A DNA stretch of 64,000 nucleotides from Microbacterium terrae (GCF_017831975.1 NZ_JAFDSS010000001.1:1798001-1862000); one strand, 5' to 3'. Shown: positions 16,153 through 27,942, counted from the stretch's first letter. The notes: generated by a model from the letters alone, not told the origin. Program-made: numbers and translations.

Positions 16153-17106
16153 TCACGCCGGCCGATCCAGACGCGCGACCTGGTCCGCGGTGAGCCCGAT
16201 GCGCACAGCATCCATCGCCGCATCGAGCTGCTCCAGTTTGCTGCCGCCGAGGATCGGCCGCACGCCGCGCGCGACGTGCCAGGCGAGCACCGTCTGACCA
16301 CGGGTCGCCCCGAGCTCGGCTGCGACGGCGTCGAGTTCGGCGAGTCGACGCCGGTTCCCGGGGTGGTCGTACACCTCGGGGATCTCCTTCTCGGGGTTGT
16401 CGTACGCCCCCGACAGCAGCGGCGTGTACGCCCACACCTCGAGCCCGTGGACGTCGGCGTAGTCCCGCTGCTCGTCGCTCAGTACGCCGAAGGCGTGCTC
16501 CACGCCCGGCGGACGCGTGCCAGGGCGCACCCGGAGGTAGGTGCTGTTGAGCTGGAGCGCGTCGATCGGCGTCGACCCGATCGACGCGGCATGAGCGCGA
16601 GCGCGCTCGATCCGCCATGCCGGGTGGTTCGACGCGCCGACACGGGCGGCGCGTCCGGCGCCGGTGATCTCGGCGAGCGCGTCGACGGTCTCCTCGATCG
16701 GGATGCTGCGGTCCTCCTGATGGAGCCACAGCAGGTCCACCGACTCGATCCCCATCCGCTCGAGGCTGCCCGCGAGGGCGTCGGCGACGGCACGGCGCGA
16801 GAGCCCGGCGCGTCGGTTCGGCCACGACCCCGCCCACAGCGGCTCGGCACCGAGCTTGGTCGCGATCTTCACACGCTCGCGCATCCCGGGTCTCGCGGCC
16901 AGCCAGCGGCCGATCACCCGTTCGCTGTCGCCGCCGAGCCCGGTGTCGCTCGCCCAGAAGCTGTAGCAGTCGGCGGTGTCTATCCAGGCGCCGCCGCGCG
17001 CGACGAACTGGTCGAGCAGCGCGAAGGATGTGTCGTCGTCGATCGTCGTGCCGAACATCATGGCGCCGAGGACGAGGGCGGAGGCGGGGGGTGCGGCGTT
17101 CGTCAT
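16153..17106 (-). CDS. Aldo/keto reductase
   Basis: NADPH-dependent oxidoreductase of the AKR superfamily with a TIM-barrel fold; the substrate is unknown. Of 317 residues, the catalytic tetrad is visible as D43 and Y48 in WIDTADCYSF, the Lys in IATKLG and the His in LLWLHQED. Cofactor-binding GGSKLEQLDAAM is near the C-terminus. ATG at 17106 is preferred over one at 17121, because the latter lies at the edge of the divergent MerR operator and a transcript from that promoter would start at about 17106, that is leaderless. It is divergent from the MerR gene and likely its target. Confidence 0.9.
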   Translation of the reverse strand: MTNAAPPASALVLGAMMFGTTIDDDTSFALLDQFVARGGAWIDTADCYSFWASDTGLGGDSERVIGRWLAARPGMRERVKIATKLGAEPLWAGSWPNRRAGLSRRAVADALAGSLERMGIESVDLLWLHQEDRSIPIEETVDALAEITGAGRAARVGASNHPAWRIERARAHAASIGSTPIDALQLNSTYLRVRPGTRPPGVEHAFGVLSDEQRDYADVHGLEVWAYTPLLSGAYDNPEKEIPEVYDHPGNRRRLAELDAVAAELGATRGQTVLAWHVARGVRPILGGSKLEQLDAAMDAVRIGLTADQVARLDRPA

Positions 17107-17120
17107 GCCCCCAGCCTGCA

Positions 17121-17140
17121 ACCTGGAGTCCGCTCCAGGT
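17121..17140. promoter_or_regulatory. MerR-type operator between reductase and regulator
   Basis: A perfect inverted repeat, ACCTGGAG-TCCG-CTCCAGGT. On the minus strand it begins inside a TTGACC -35 (17143-17138) and fills an overlong spacer, the layout MerR proteins use to untwist a promoter. On the plus strand TAGTGT (17148-17153) lies seven bases before the MerR ATG. Confidence 0.8.
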
Positions 17141-17160
17141 CAAGCCCTAGTGTGTGGATC

Positions 17161-17532
17161 ATGTCGACCTACACGCCGTCACAGGCTGCGCAGCTGTCGG
17201 GGTTCAGCCTCGACACCCTTCGCTACTACGAGCGCGAGGGCATCCTCCCCCGCGTCGCCCGCACCACCGGCGGGCACCGCGCGTATTCGGACGCCGACAT
17301 CGGCACGCTCGGATTCCTGCGATGCCTGCGCGAGACGGGCATGCCGATCGAGAAGCTGCGCCGCTACGGCGAGCTGTGCCGGGATGACACCACGATCCCG
17401 GATCGGATCGCGATCCTCGAGGAGCACGCGGGCGCGGTGCAGCGCGACATCGACGATCTCCTCGCGCAGCAGGCGCGCTTGGCCGAGAAGCTCGACTGGT
17501 ACCGCGGGGAGTTGGCGGATGCCGATTCTTAA
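17161..17532 (+). CDS. MerR-family transcriptional regulator
   Basis: A 123-residue regulator. The N-terminal winged helix is clear: YTPSQAAQLSGFSLDTLRYY is the helix-turn-helix, then EREGILPRVARTTGGHRAYS forms the wing. The C-terminal helix LLAQQARLAEKLDWYRGEL would form the dimer coiled coil. There is no Cys pair for metal sensing, so it belongs with the AdhR/NmlR-like or small-molecule sensors rather than with metal MerRs. The probable TAGTGT -10 at seven bases before ATG suggests a leaderless mRNA. The neighbouring reductase is the likely regulated gene. Confidence 0.93.
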   Translation: MSTYTPSQAAQLSGFSLDTLRYYEREGILPRVARTTGGHRAYSDADIGTLGFLRCLRETGMPIEKLRRYGELCRDDTTIPDRIAILEEHAGAVQRDIDDLLAQQARLAEKLDWYRGELADADS

Positions 17533-17553
17533 GCCTTTCGACTTGCTTCTCTC

Positions 17554-17587
17554 TTGTATAAGCGTGTGGGCTTGATTATGCTCAAGC
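17554..17587 (+). promoter_or_regulatory. Promoter with overlapping operator for the SatD-like gene
   Basis: TTGTAT (17554-17559), a 17-base spacer, TATGCT (17577-17582). The inverted repeat GCTTGA-TTATGC-TCAAGC (17570-17587) covers the -10. Further AAGC/GCTT half-sites lie just upstream (AAGC 17531-17534, GCTT 17545-17548, AAGC 17560-17563), pointing to multimeric repressor binding. Confidence 0.6.
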
Positions 17588-17630
17588 ATCAGAGCTCAAT
17601 CCCGCGAGACTCAAGGAAGGGGGCTTATCC

Positions 17631-18221
17631 GTGTTCGTCGTCACCGCAGACCAGCGCGACAGTCGCAGCACCCGCGACCTGGTCCCCGACGCCCTCGCCG
17701 CGGTCGCCGAACTGGCCGGAGACCGACTGACCGCCGCAGCGGAGCGCACCGCCGGCGACGAGATCCAGTTCGCCACGGCCGACCCGGGCGCGCTGCTCGC
17801 CCTTGCGCTCCACCTGACGCGCACCGGCACGTGGAGCGTCGGAGTGGGCATCGGTGATGCCGACTCTCCGCTGCCCACCAGCGTGCGAGCCGGCCGCGGC
17901 GAAGCGTTCATCCAGGCGCGCGATGCCGTGGAGCGGGCGAAGAAGACGCAGACCCGCGTGGCGATCTCCGGCGGCCCGGACGCCGCCGACGCCGAAGCCC
18001 TCGTACGCCTGCTGGTCGATCTGCGCGATCGACGCACCCCGGAGGGCTGGGAGGTGCACGACCTGCTCGCCGACGGCCTCACCCAGCGAGAGGCGGCGGT
18101 GCGCCTCGGCATCAGCGAGGCGGCGGTGAGTCTGCGGGCGAAGGTCGCCGCCCTGCGCGTCGAGGTGGCCGCCGTGCCCGCACTCGAACGCCTGCTCGGA
18201 CGCGCCGACGGCGCCGCGTGA
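17631..18221 (+). CDS. SatD-like protein with C-terminal helix-turn-helix
   Basis: A 196-residue protein starting at GTG 17631 after a strong AAGGAAGGGGG site. The N-terminus VFVVTADQRDSR and the middle VGVGIGD...GRGEAFIQARDAVERA resemble the SatD family, whose biochemical role is unclear. Residues about 147-175 (LADGLTQREAAVRLGISEAAVSLRAKVAAL) are a clear helix-turn-helix. The repeat-rich promoter suggests it represses itself and the membrane gene 31 bases downstream. I am confident that it is a DNA-binding protein, less so of the ligand domain. Confidence 0.82.
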   Translation: MFVVTADQRDSRSTRDLVPDALAAVAELAGDRLTAAAERTAGDEIQFATADPGALLALALHLTRTGTWSVGVGIGDADSPLPTSVRAGRGEAFIQARDAVERAKKTQTRVAISGGPDAADAEALVRLLVDLRDRRTPEGWEVHDLLADGLTQREAAVRLGISEAAVSLRAKVAALRVEVAAVPALERLLGRADGAA

Positions 18222-18252
18222 GCGCGTCGGAGGCCCGTGCCAGACTGACCGG

Positions 18253-18858
18253 GTGATCATCCCCGACGTGATCGTGGCCGCGGCGCTGTCGATCTTTTTG
18301 TTCCTCGCGCTGTGCGCGGCCCTCGTGCTCGTGGTGATCAGCGTGCGCAAGCCCACCGACGTCCCGCTCATCGCCGCCGGGTCGCTCGTCGTGCTGTGCC
18401 TGCTCACCGTCGTGGTCTCGCCGGTGAACGTCCCGCTGCTCGTGGGCCTCGCGATCGCCCTCCTCGGCACGGCGCTCGCGGTGATCGGCGGCAACCCGGT
18501 CACCCGCCGCATCCTCGACCTCTCGACCCATGGCCGGGTTCCCGAGGGGTCGAACGGCGGCATCCTGCTCCGCGGTCCGGCGGTGACCGTCGACGGCGAG
18601 GCGATCGCCGGCCAAAGCGCCCTGCGCGAAGTGCTGCGCGGCGGAACCACCATCGGCTACCTCGAGCGCATCGCCGTGGTGCTCGGCATCGTCGCGGGTT
18701 TCCCCGAGGCGATCGCCGTGATCGTCGCCCTCAAGGGCATCGGCCGGTTCTCGGAACTGGCGGCGCCCGAAGCGCGCGAACGGTTCATCATCGGCACGCT
18801 GGCGAGCCTCGTGTGGGCATGCCTGGTCGGCGCGCTGGTGCGACTCGCGATCTGGTGA
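18253..18858 (+). CDS. Small integral membrane protein paired with the SatD-like regulator
   Basis: A 201-residue protein with about five transmembrane helices (residues 8-30, 38-55, 60-80, 140-160, 178-200) and a loop of about 45 residues after TM3 containing GNPVTRRILDLSTHGRVPEG. Start GTG 18253. The two-gene layout (regulator, then membrane protein) recalls satD loci, where a membrane protein follows the satD gene. No catalytic motif is visible; the function is unknown. It converges on argH with a 63-base gap. Confidence 0.8.
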   Translation: MIIPDVIVAAALSIFLFLALCAALVLVVISVRKPTDVPLIAAGSLVVLCLLTVVVSPVNVPLLVGLAIALLGTALAVIGGNPVTRRILDLSTHGRVPEGSNGGILLRGPAVTVDGEAIAGQSALREVLRGGTTIGYLERIAVVLGIVAGFPEAIAVIVALKGIGRFSELAAPEARERFIIGTLASLVWACLVGALVRLAIW

Positions 18859-18921
18859 TCGAATCGATGACGACGGATGCCGCGCCCGCGCGGCAGCCGC
18901 CACGACCGAGGCTGAGCCGAC

Positions 18922-20361
<1,440 letters not shown>

Positions 20362-20432
20362 CTACCGACGCGACGCTCACGCTTCCGCCGTGCGACGGCG
20401 CGATGCGACGGCGCGAGGTCAGCGCCGCCGCG

Positions 20433-21542
20433 TCAGCGGCGCGACCCGTCCGGCGCAGGCACGAGCAGCCGGCCGACACGGTCGATCAGGGATTCGAGCG
20501 GCCCCCGTCCGACCAGCAGCATCCATCCCGTGCAGAGGAGCAGCGTGCCGACGGCGAACGGCCAGAAGGGATCGAGTGCGCGGAAGCCCGACAGGTCGCC
20601 GGTGTCGCCCAGCTCCGACGACGCGACCATCGCCCACACCACGAGTTGGCCGACGTACGCTGTGAGCGGCATCGCGCCGACCGCCCGGAGCGGCAGCGTC
20701 GCGTACATCGCGGGCCGCCACGAGCACAGCAGTGCGCACAGTGCGATCACGGCCAGGGCGAACCCGCCGGAGCCGACCACCTCGAGGAGACCCGTGGAGT
20801 GGGCGCGGGCGGTCCAGACCGCGCTCCAGAGCGACTCGGCCTCGGCAGCGCGGTCGACACCGGTGAGGGCGTCCGCCCCGTAGGCGGCGACGGCGAGCAC
20901 TGCGCCGGCGCACAGCATCCGCACCTGCACGATCCGACGGCGCATCCCCGCCCGGGCGCACGCGAGACCGGCGGCGACGAACGCGATCCAGGTGAGGAAC
21001 GGATAGTGCCAGCCGATCAGCAGGCCGATGTCGCTGCCGTCGGGCGTCTGCCAGAAATCGCCGGCATCGATGAGCGCCTGGAGGAACGGCATGGCAAGGG
21101 CGACCACCGCGGCGAACACGACCAGCGACCGTGCCGAGAGGCCGGTCAGCGGGATCGCGAGCACGAAGAGGAACGCGTACGCCGGGAGGATAACGAACAC
21201 GGGGATGCCGGTGAGGATGAGCAGGAACCCCAGCACGAGGAACGCCAGGGCGCGGACGGCGAGCCGGCCGCGCGCGACGGCCATCGCGTCGCCGCGCAGC
21301 CGGTCGCGTCCGCCGGTCATCAGTCCGATCGACACGCCCGCGAGCGTGGCGAAGAGGATCGACGACCGGCCCGCGGCGATCGCGCTCCAGGTCGCGGGCT
21401 CGGTCCAGACGAACGCCTCGGGCAGATCGATGAGGTGCGCGGCGAACATGCCGAAGACCGCGAGCCCGCGGGCGAGGTCGACACCGGCGATGCGGCGAGG
21501 CGGACCCAGCCGCTCCCACCGCGACGCGATGTGCGCCGCCAC
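20433..21542 (-). CDS. DUF418/YeiB-type multi-pass membrane protein
   Basis: About 369 residues with some ten hydrophobic helices. RIAGVDLARGLAVFGMFAAHL at the N-terminus and the C-terminal LRAVGAMPLTAYVGQLVVWAM are the family marks of DUF418/heparan-glucosaminide-acetyltransferase-like proteins, which may acylate cell-surface sugars. I chose GTG 21542. An upstream TTG (21590) would add an MSERSETKRP leader that is only a translation of the intergenic repeat. No good ribosome site is seen. The gene interrupts argF-argH, is flanked upstream by repeats, and looks like an insertion into the cluster. The function is inferred from family only. Confidence 0.8.
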   Translation of the reverse strand: MAAHIASRWERLGPPRRIAGVDLARGLAVFGMFAAHLIDLPEAFVWTEPATWSAIAAGRSSILFATLAGVSIGLMTGGRDRLRGDAMAVARGRLAVRALAFLVLGFLLILTGIPVFVILPAYAFLFVLAIPLTGLSARSLVVFAAVVALAMPFLQALIDAGDFWQTPDGSDIGLLIGWHYPFLTWIAFVAAGLACARAGMRRRIVQVRMLCAGAVLAVAAYGADALTGVDRAAEAESLWSAVWTARAHSTGLLEVVGSGGFALAVIALCALLCSWRPAMYATLPLRAVGAMPLTAYVGQLVVWAMVASSELGDTGDLSGFRALDPFWPFAVGTLLLCTGWMLLVGRGPLESLIDRVGRLLVPAPDGSRR

Positions 21543-21562
21543 CGGGTTGGTCGGCGGTGTGG

Positions 21563-21687
21563 GGCGTTTCGTCTCGCTGCGCTCGCTCAACGACGGGGGT
21601 CCTGTACTCGCTCAACGACCGGGGGTCCTGTGCTCGCTCAACGACCGGGGGTCCGTGTACTCGCTCAACGACCGGGGTCCTGTGCTC
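21563..21687. repeat. Degenerate tandem repeat between argF and the DUF418 gene
   Basis: It begins with a copy of the family-wide element (plus strand CGTTTCGTCTCGCTGCGCTC, then GCTCAACGAC) and continues as about four imperfect direct copies of CGCTCAACGACCGGGGGTCC with a period near 26-27 bases. The units shrink and vary at the end. The array is short and interrupted, so it is not a CRISPR. It sits just after the argF stop and may also end argF transcription. Confidence 0.85.
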
Positions 21688-21703
21688 GACGGCGGACGGG
21701 AGG

Positions 21704-22623
21704 TCAGCCCTGCCGCAGCAGCCAGACGAGCAGCGCCTTCTGGGCGTGGAGCCGGTTCTCGGCCTCATCCCAGACCACGCTCTGCGGGCCGTCGATCACC
21801 TCGGCGTCCACCTCGTAGCCGCGGTCGGCGGGAAGGCAGTGGATGAAGATCGCGTCGCTCTTCGCCAGGCCCATGGTCTCCTGCGTGACCTTGTACCCGC
21901 CGAGGTCGCGCAGTCGCGCGAGCTTCTCCTCCTCCTTGCCCATCGACACCCACGTGTCGGTGACGATCACGTCGGCTCCGGCCGCGGCCTCGTTCGCGTC
22001 GGTGTAGAGGGTCACCGAGCCGCCGGTCTCGGTCGCGCGCCGATCGGCGTCGGCGATCACGTCGTCGCGCGGCGCGTACGCCTCCGGCGACGCGACACGA
22101 ACGTGCATGCCGGCGGTGACTCCCGCGAGCACATAGGAGTGCGCCATGTTCGACATGCCGTCGCCGAAGAACGCCAGAGTGAGCCCCGCGAGATCGCCCT
22201 TGTGCTCCTTGATCGTGAGCAGGTCGGCGAGCAGCTGGCAGGGGTGGAAGTCATCGCTCAGCGCATTGATGACCGGCACGCGGGTGCCGCGGGCCATCTC
22301 CTCGATGCCGGCCTGCGCATAGGTGCGCCACACGATGGCGGCCACCTGGCGCTCGAGCACCCGTGCGGTGTCGGAGGGCGTCTCCTTGCCGCCGAGCTGA
22401 CTGTTCGCGGTCGAGATGATCAGCGGCGAACCGCCGAGGTCGGCGATGCCGACAGCGAACGACACGCGCGTGCGGGTCGAGGACTTGTCGAAGATCACCG
22501 CGACGGTCTGCGGCCCGGCGAGGCTCTTGTCGGCCCAGCGGTCCTTCTTCAGCTCGATCGCGAGGTCGAGGATCTCGCTCTGCTCGGCCTGGGTCAGGTC
22601 GTCGTCGCGCAGCAGGTGGCGGG

Positions 22624-22627
<4 letters not shown>
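21704..22627 (-). CDS. argF: Ornithine carbamoyltransferase
   Basis: Makes citrulline from ornithine and carbamoyl phosphate. It has 307 residues; the carbamoyl-phosphate site is STRTRVSF, HPCQ follows mid-protein, and the ornithine-binding HCLP motif is near the C-terminus. ATG at 22627 overlaps the argD stop by four bases. It is the last gene of the contiguous argC-J-B-D-F run. Confidence 0.98.
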
Positions 22628-23855
<1,228 letters not shown>

Positions 23856-23859
<4 letters not shown>

Positions 23860-24755
23860 CCGAGCACCACCTCTGTTCCGATTCCCTTACTTGTGAAGAT
23901 CTCGACGAGCACCGAGTGCGGCACGCGTCCGTCGATGATGGCCGCGGTCTCGACGCCGCCCTCGACGGCCTCGAGGCACGCCGCCATCTTCGGGATCATG
24001 CCCGACTCGAGCGACGGCAGCATCGCGCGCAGCTCGGTCGACGTGAGATGCGAAACGAGCGAGTCGCGGTTCGGCCAGTCGGCGTACAGCCCCGGCACGT
24101 CGGTCAGCACGACGAGCTTCGCTGCGCCGAGCGCCTTCGCGAGAGCGGATGCGGCGGCATCGGCGTTCACGTTGAGCGAGTGTCCGGGGTGGTCGAGATC
24201 GGGGGCGATCGACGAGACCACGGGGATGCGTCCCGCGTTGATCTGGTCGAGGACCGGCTGCGGATCGACCTCGACGACATCGCCGACGCGGCCGAGGTCG
24301 TGCTCGACCCCCTCGATGACCACGCCCCGTCGGCGACCGCCGAACAGGCCCGCATCCTCGCCGCTGAGCCCCGTCGCTACCGGGCCGTGCGCATTGATCT
24401 TCGACACGAGCTGCGGGTTGATCTGGCCGGTGAGCACCATGCGCACCACCGAGATCGCCTCGGTGGAGGTGACCCGGTAGCCGCCCTTGAACTCGCTCGG
24501 GATGGCGAGGCGGTCGAGCATCGACGAGATCTGCGGTCCGCCGCCGTGCACGACGACGGGCTTGACGCCCACGTACCGGAGGTAGGCGATGTCGGCGGCG
24601 AAGGCATCCTGCAGCTCTTCGCTCACCATGGCGTTGCCGCCGTACTTGACGACGACGATCTGGTCGCGGAAGCGCTTGAGCCACGGCAGCGACTCGATGA
24701 GCGTCACGGCCCGCGTGCTCGCCTCGGTCGGATCGGTGTCCTGGATATCGGTCAT
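23856..24755 (-). CDS. argB: Acetylglutamate kinase
   Basis: Phosphorylates N-acetylglutamate, usually the arginine-inhibited step in organisms with ArgJ recycling. It has 299 residues of the amino-acid kinase fold: KYGGNAM and [11 protein letters not shown] form the nucleotide and acyl sites, and the C-terminal GTEVVLG ends the protein. The N-terminal helix ([20 protein letters not shown]) is of the kind found in arginine-sensitive hexameric forms, so feedback inhibition is likely but inferred. Confidence 0.97.
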
Positions 24756-25909
24756 GAGGAGTACGCGCTGTTCTCGTGGACGTAGTCGTGCGTCAGGTCG
24801 TTGGTGAGGATGGTCGCCGTCTCGTCGCCGACCTTGAGGTCGATGACGAGGTGGGTCGCCCGCGGGGTGAGGTCGACGTCTTCGCGGGGCGCGTCGGGGC
24901 CCCCGGCGGTGCAGACGCGCACGCCGTTCATCCAGACGTCGACGTCGTATGGGTCGAACGCGGCGTCGGTGGTGCCGATGGCGGCGAGTACGCGTCCCCA
25001 GTTGGGGTCGTTCCCGAAGATCGCGGCCTTGAAGAGGTTGTTGCGGGCGACCGAGCGGCCGACCTCCACGGCGTCCGCCTCGGATGCCGCGTGCGTGACC
25101 TCGATGGTGATGTCGTGGCTCGCGCCCTCGGCGTCGCCCTGCAGCTGCTGAGCGAGGTCCTGGCTCACCTCGGCGAGCGCCGCGGCGAAGTCATCGAGGT
25201 CGGGCGTGACCCCGCTCGCCCCGCTCACCATGAGGGTCACCTGATCGTTCGTCGACATGCAGCCGTCCGAGTCGAGGCGGTCGAACGTGCGGCCGGTCGC
25301 CTGTCGGAGGGCGGTGTCGGCCTGCGCGCTCGTCAGCACCGCGTCGGTGGTGATGACGACGAGCATCGTCGCGAGGCCGGGAGCCAGCATCCCGGCGCCC
25401 TTCGCCATGCCGCCGATCGACCAGCCGTCGCGGGTGACGACGGAGCGCTTCGGCTTCGAGTCGGTGGTCATGATCGCGAGGGATGCCGCTTCGCCGCCGT
25501 CGTCGGAGAGACCTGCAATCCCCCGCTCGGTGCCGTCGAGCACTTTGGCGCGGAACACCTCGTCGCCGGTGCCGATGAGGCCCGTCGAGCACACCACGAT
25601 GTCGCCGGCGCTCACGCCGAGCAGCTCGGCGGCCTTCTCTGCGGTCTGGTGGGTCGTCTGGAAGCCGAACGACCCGGTGAAGCAGTTCGCTCCTCCGGAG
25701 TTGAGCACGATCGCCTCGACCACGCCGTCCTGCACGACCTGCTGCGACCAGATGATCGGGTTCGCCTTGGCGCGGTTGCTCGTGAAGACGGCCGCACCCA
25801 CCTTGAGCGGGCCGCGGTTGACCACGACCGCCACATCGAGGTTGCCGGTCGACTTCAGGCCCGCCGCGACCCCGGCGGCTTCGAATCCCTGGGGCGCGGT
25901 GACACTCAC
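24752..25909 (-). CDS. argJ: Bifunctional ornithine acetyltransferase / N-acetylglutamate synthase
   Basis: Transfers acetyl from acetylornithine to glutamate, recycling the acetyl group; the bifunctional form also uses acetyl-CoA. It has 385 residues and cuts itself before a nucleophilic threonine, visible in [29 protein letters not shown] is a further family motif, and the C-terminus NSAYSS matches typical ArgJ ends. GTG start at 25909 overlaps the argC stop. Its presence means a cyclic arginine pathway without a separate argE. Confidence 0.97.
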   Translation of the reverse strand: MSVTAPQGFEAAGVAAGLKSTGNLDVAVVVNRGPLKVGAAVFTSNRAKANPIIWSQQVVQDGVVEAIVLNSGGANCFTGSFGFQTTHQTAEKAAELLGVSAGDIVVCSTGLIGTGDEVFRAKVLDGTERGIAGLSDDGGEAASLAIMTTDSKPKRSVVTRDGWSIGGMAKGAGMLAPGLATMLVVITTDAVLTSAQADTALRQATGRTFDRLDSDGCMSTNDQVTLMVSGASGVTPDLDDFAAALAEVSQDLAQQLQGDAEGASHDITIEVTHAASEADAVEVGRSVARNNLFKAAIFGNDPNWGRVLAAIGTTDAAFDPYDVDVWMNGVRVCTAGGPDAPREDVDLTPRATHLVIDLKVGDETATILTNDLTHDYVHENSAYSS

Positions 25910-26976
25910 GGCGCGACTCCGTTCACGGTGAGGCCGGTGCCTTCGGGGAGGCCCAGCGCGATGTTCATGGACTGCACGGCAGCGCCGGCGGTGCCCTTGA
26001 CGAGGTTGTCGACGGCGGCGACCACCACGACCCGGTTGGCGGCGCGGTCGATCGCGAGGCCGAGGAGGGCGGTGTTCGCTCCGATGACGTCGGCGGTGCG
26101 CGGAAACTGCCCCTCGGGCAGCAGCTGCACGAAGCTCTCTCCGGCATACGCCGACTCCCACGCCGCGCGGATCTCGGCGTCGGAGACACCGGGAGCGATC
26201 GGGGCGGTGGAGGTCGCGAGGATGCCGCGGGCCATCGGCACCAGCACCGGCGTGAACGAGATGGCGATCGCCGGTGTCGTGTCGGCCCCGCTCTCGGTCG
26301 GGGCCACCGCCGCGGCGAGCGCCTGCGCGATCTCGGGGATGTGCCGGTGGGTGCCGCCGACCGCGTACGGGTTCGCCGAGCCGAGGATCTCGCTCGCGAG
26401 CAGGTTCGTCTTGAGGCTCTTGCCGGCGCCCGAGGGGCCGACGGCGAGCACGGTCACGATGTCGGACGGGTCGACGACGCCCGCTGCGACACCGGGTGCG
26501 AGCGACAGCGAGACGGTCGACGCGTTGCAGCCGGGGGCCGCGATGCGGGTCGCCCCGACCAGCTGGTCGCGCTGCTTCCCGCCGGCGACCGGAAGCTCCG
26601 GCACACCGTACGCCCACGGCTCGTGGAAGTCGCCGCCGTAGAACTGCGCCCAGGCGTCGGCGGACTCGAGCCGGTGGTCGGCACCGGCGTCGATCACGAG
26701 CGCGGCGTCGCCGAGGGCATCCGTGTACTGCCCCGACTGCCCGTGAGGGAGGGCGAGGAACACGATGTCGTGTCCGGCGAGGATCTCGGGGGTCGTGTCC
26801 TGCAGGGTCAGGTGTGCGAGCGACCGCAGGTGCGGCTGGTGCAGGATGAGCGGCTGTCCCGCGTTGGAGTGCGCGGTGACGGTGCGGATCTCGACGTCGG
26901 GATGTGCGGCGAGGATCCGGAGGATCTCACCGCCCGCATAGCCGGATGCGCCGGAGACGGCGACCGAATATGTCAT
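25906..26976 (-). CDS. argC: N-acetyl-gamma-glutamyl-phosphate reductase
   Basis: NADPH-dependent reductase, the third arginine step. It has 356 residues: the dinucleotide fold [16 protein letters not shown] starts at about residue 6, the nucleophilic cysteine is in APGCNAST, and GTHRHIPEI supplies the catalytic histidine. ATG at 26976 gives the family N-terminus MTYSVAVSG; the longer open frame upstream lacks similarity. It is the first gene of the arg operon; I see no clear ArgR box in the 25 bases upstream. Confidence 0.97.
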   Translation of the reverse strand: MTYSVAVSGASGYAGGEILRILAAHPDVEIRTVTAHSNAGQPLILHQPHLRSLAHLTLQDTTPEILAGHDIVFLALPHGQSGQYTDALGDAALVIDAGADHRLESADAWAQFYGGDFHEPWAYGVPELPVAGGKQRDQLVGATRIAAPGCNASTVSLSLAPGVAAGVVDPSDIVTVLAVGPSGAGKSLKTNLLASEILGSANPYAVGGTHRHIPEIAQALAAAVAPTESGADTTPAIAISFTPVLVPMARGILATSTAPIAPGVSDAEIRAAWESAYAGESFVQLLPEGQFPRTADVIGANTALLGLAIDRAANRVVVVAAVDNLVKGTAGAAVQSMNIALGLPEGTGLTVNGVAP

Positions 26977-27001
26977 GGATTCCACCTTAGAGTCTTGGGT
27001 C

Positions 27002-27109
27002 GTGGCGGAGTTCATCGATGACTCACTCCGCAGGGGGCCGCAGGCGGCGACACCCGCACCCTTCGACGAACTCAGGGACCGCATGATCGCGGCACGCGGG
27101 GTCGCCTAG
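27002..27109 (+). CDS. Possible 35-residue protein divergent from argC
   Basis: GTG 27002 to TAG 27109, reading [20 protein letters not shown], then [23 protein letters not shown] sequence about ten bases before the GTG could be the -10 of a leaderless transcript. Composition looks coding (acidic/basic alternation, amphipathic end). It overlaps nothing else. I do not recognise it, and the short length leaves real doubt. Confidence 0.35.
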   Translation: MAEFIDDSLRRGPQAATPAPFDELRDRMIAARGVA

Positions 27110-27243
27110 AGTCGGCGGTCACCCAGGCGAAGGCGGCGTCGGCGCGCGGGAGCGGCGCTCGGAGCGAGCGTCGAGAGTCCCTGGGGCGCCGAAGGCATGG
27201 GCCGACGATAGCGGGCGCGGCGCGGCATCCGCAAATCTCCCTC

Positions 27244-27280
27244 TTGACGCAAAGTACTTTGCGATGCAAACTGCTTTGCA
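27244..27280 (+). promoter_or_regulatory. Promoter with two palindromic operators
   Basis: TTGACG -35 at 27244-27249. The perfect palindrome GCAAAGTACTTTGC (27249-27262) and a second inverted repeat TGCAAA-CTGC-TTTGCA (27265-27280) follow, with centres 17 bases apart. The second ends at the start codon, so transcription is probably leaderless and blocked when the downstream winged-helix regulator binds. Confidence 0.7.
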
Positions 27281-27942
27281 TGGACGAAGAACTGGATGCC
27301 GCCACCGACCCGCGGCAGATGCTCGATCTGCTCGAGAAGACGCGTCGCGAGACCATCCGCCGCATGACCGGGCGCTATGCCGGCCTCGTCGTGCTCTGGG
27401 CGGTCGCCTGGGGCATCGGCTTCAGCGCCCTCTGGCTGACCACCGGGGTCGGCGGAGTGGACCTCCTCCCGACGGCGACCGGGTGGTGGATCTTCGGCGG
27501 ATCGCTCGCCGTCGCGATCGTGTGGTCGGCGTTCGTCGGCATCCGCGCGGCCGGCGACGGCATCCGAGGACGCAGCCAGCTGCAAGGCGCCCTGTACGGC
27601 TGCTCGTGGACGATCGTCATGATCGCCGCGGCGCTGTTCATCTGGGCGCTGCAGCGCAACGGACTGCCGCACGACATGGAGCAGCTGATCTGGCCCGGGC
27701 TGTACATCTTCCTCGTCGGCGTGCTCTACCTCGCCGGTGGCGCACTATGGCGTGCGGTGCCGATGTACATCCTCGGCGGCGTCCTCATCGTCATCGTGAT
27801 CGTCGCGACCTTCTTCGGCGCCCCCACGCACTTCCTCGTGTACGCGATCGCCGGGCCTGTCGCGATGCTCGCCGTCGCGGCGCTCATGTACTGGGGCCCT
27901 ATCGAGGCGTACAGCCCCGAGACCCCGTCGGTGCAGTCGTGA
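27280..27942 (+). CDS. Integral membrane protein of the ABC/regulator module
   Basis: A 220-residue protein. The cytoplasmic N-terminus (MDEELDAATDPRQMLDLLEK) precedes about six transmembrane helices in pairs, with helix-rich hydrophobic stretches at residues 32-50, 66-85, 105-125, 138-155, 160-180 and 185-203. ATG 27280 is chosen over a frame start at 27244, which lies inside the promoter. It overlaps the regulator gene by four bases (GTGA). I recognise no catalytic motif; it is probably a partner of the exporter encoded downstream. Confidence 0.8.
   Translation: MDEELDAATDPRQMLDLLEKTRRETIRRMTGRYAGLVVLWAVAWGIGFSALWLTTGVGGVDLLPTATGWWIFGGSLAVAIVWSAFVGIRAAGDGIRGRSQLQGALYGCSWTIVMIAAALFIWALQRNGLPHDMEQLIWPGLYIFLVGVLYLAGGALWRAVPMYILGGVLIVIVIVATFFGAPTHFLVYAIAGPVAMLAVAALMYWGPIEAYSPETPSVQS

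Noticed and set aside
21543..21590. TTG start adding an MSERSETKRP leader to the DUF418 protein
   Set aside because: The leader is simply the translated repeat, has no ribosome site, and family similarity begins after the GTG at 21542.
21563..21687. Direct repeats resembling a short CRISPR
   Set aside because: There is no spacer diversity, the unit lengths vary, and the motif is the common intergenic element of these bacteria.
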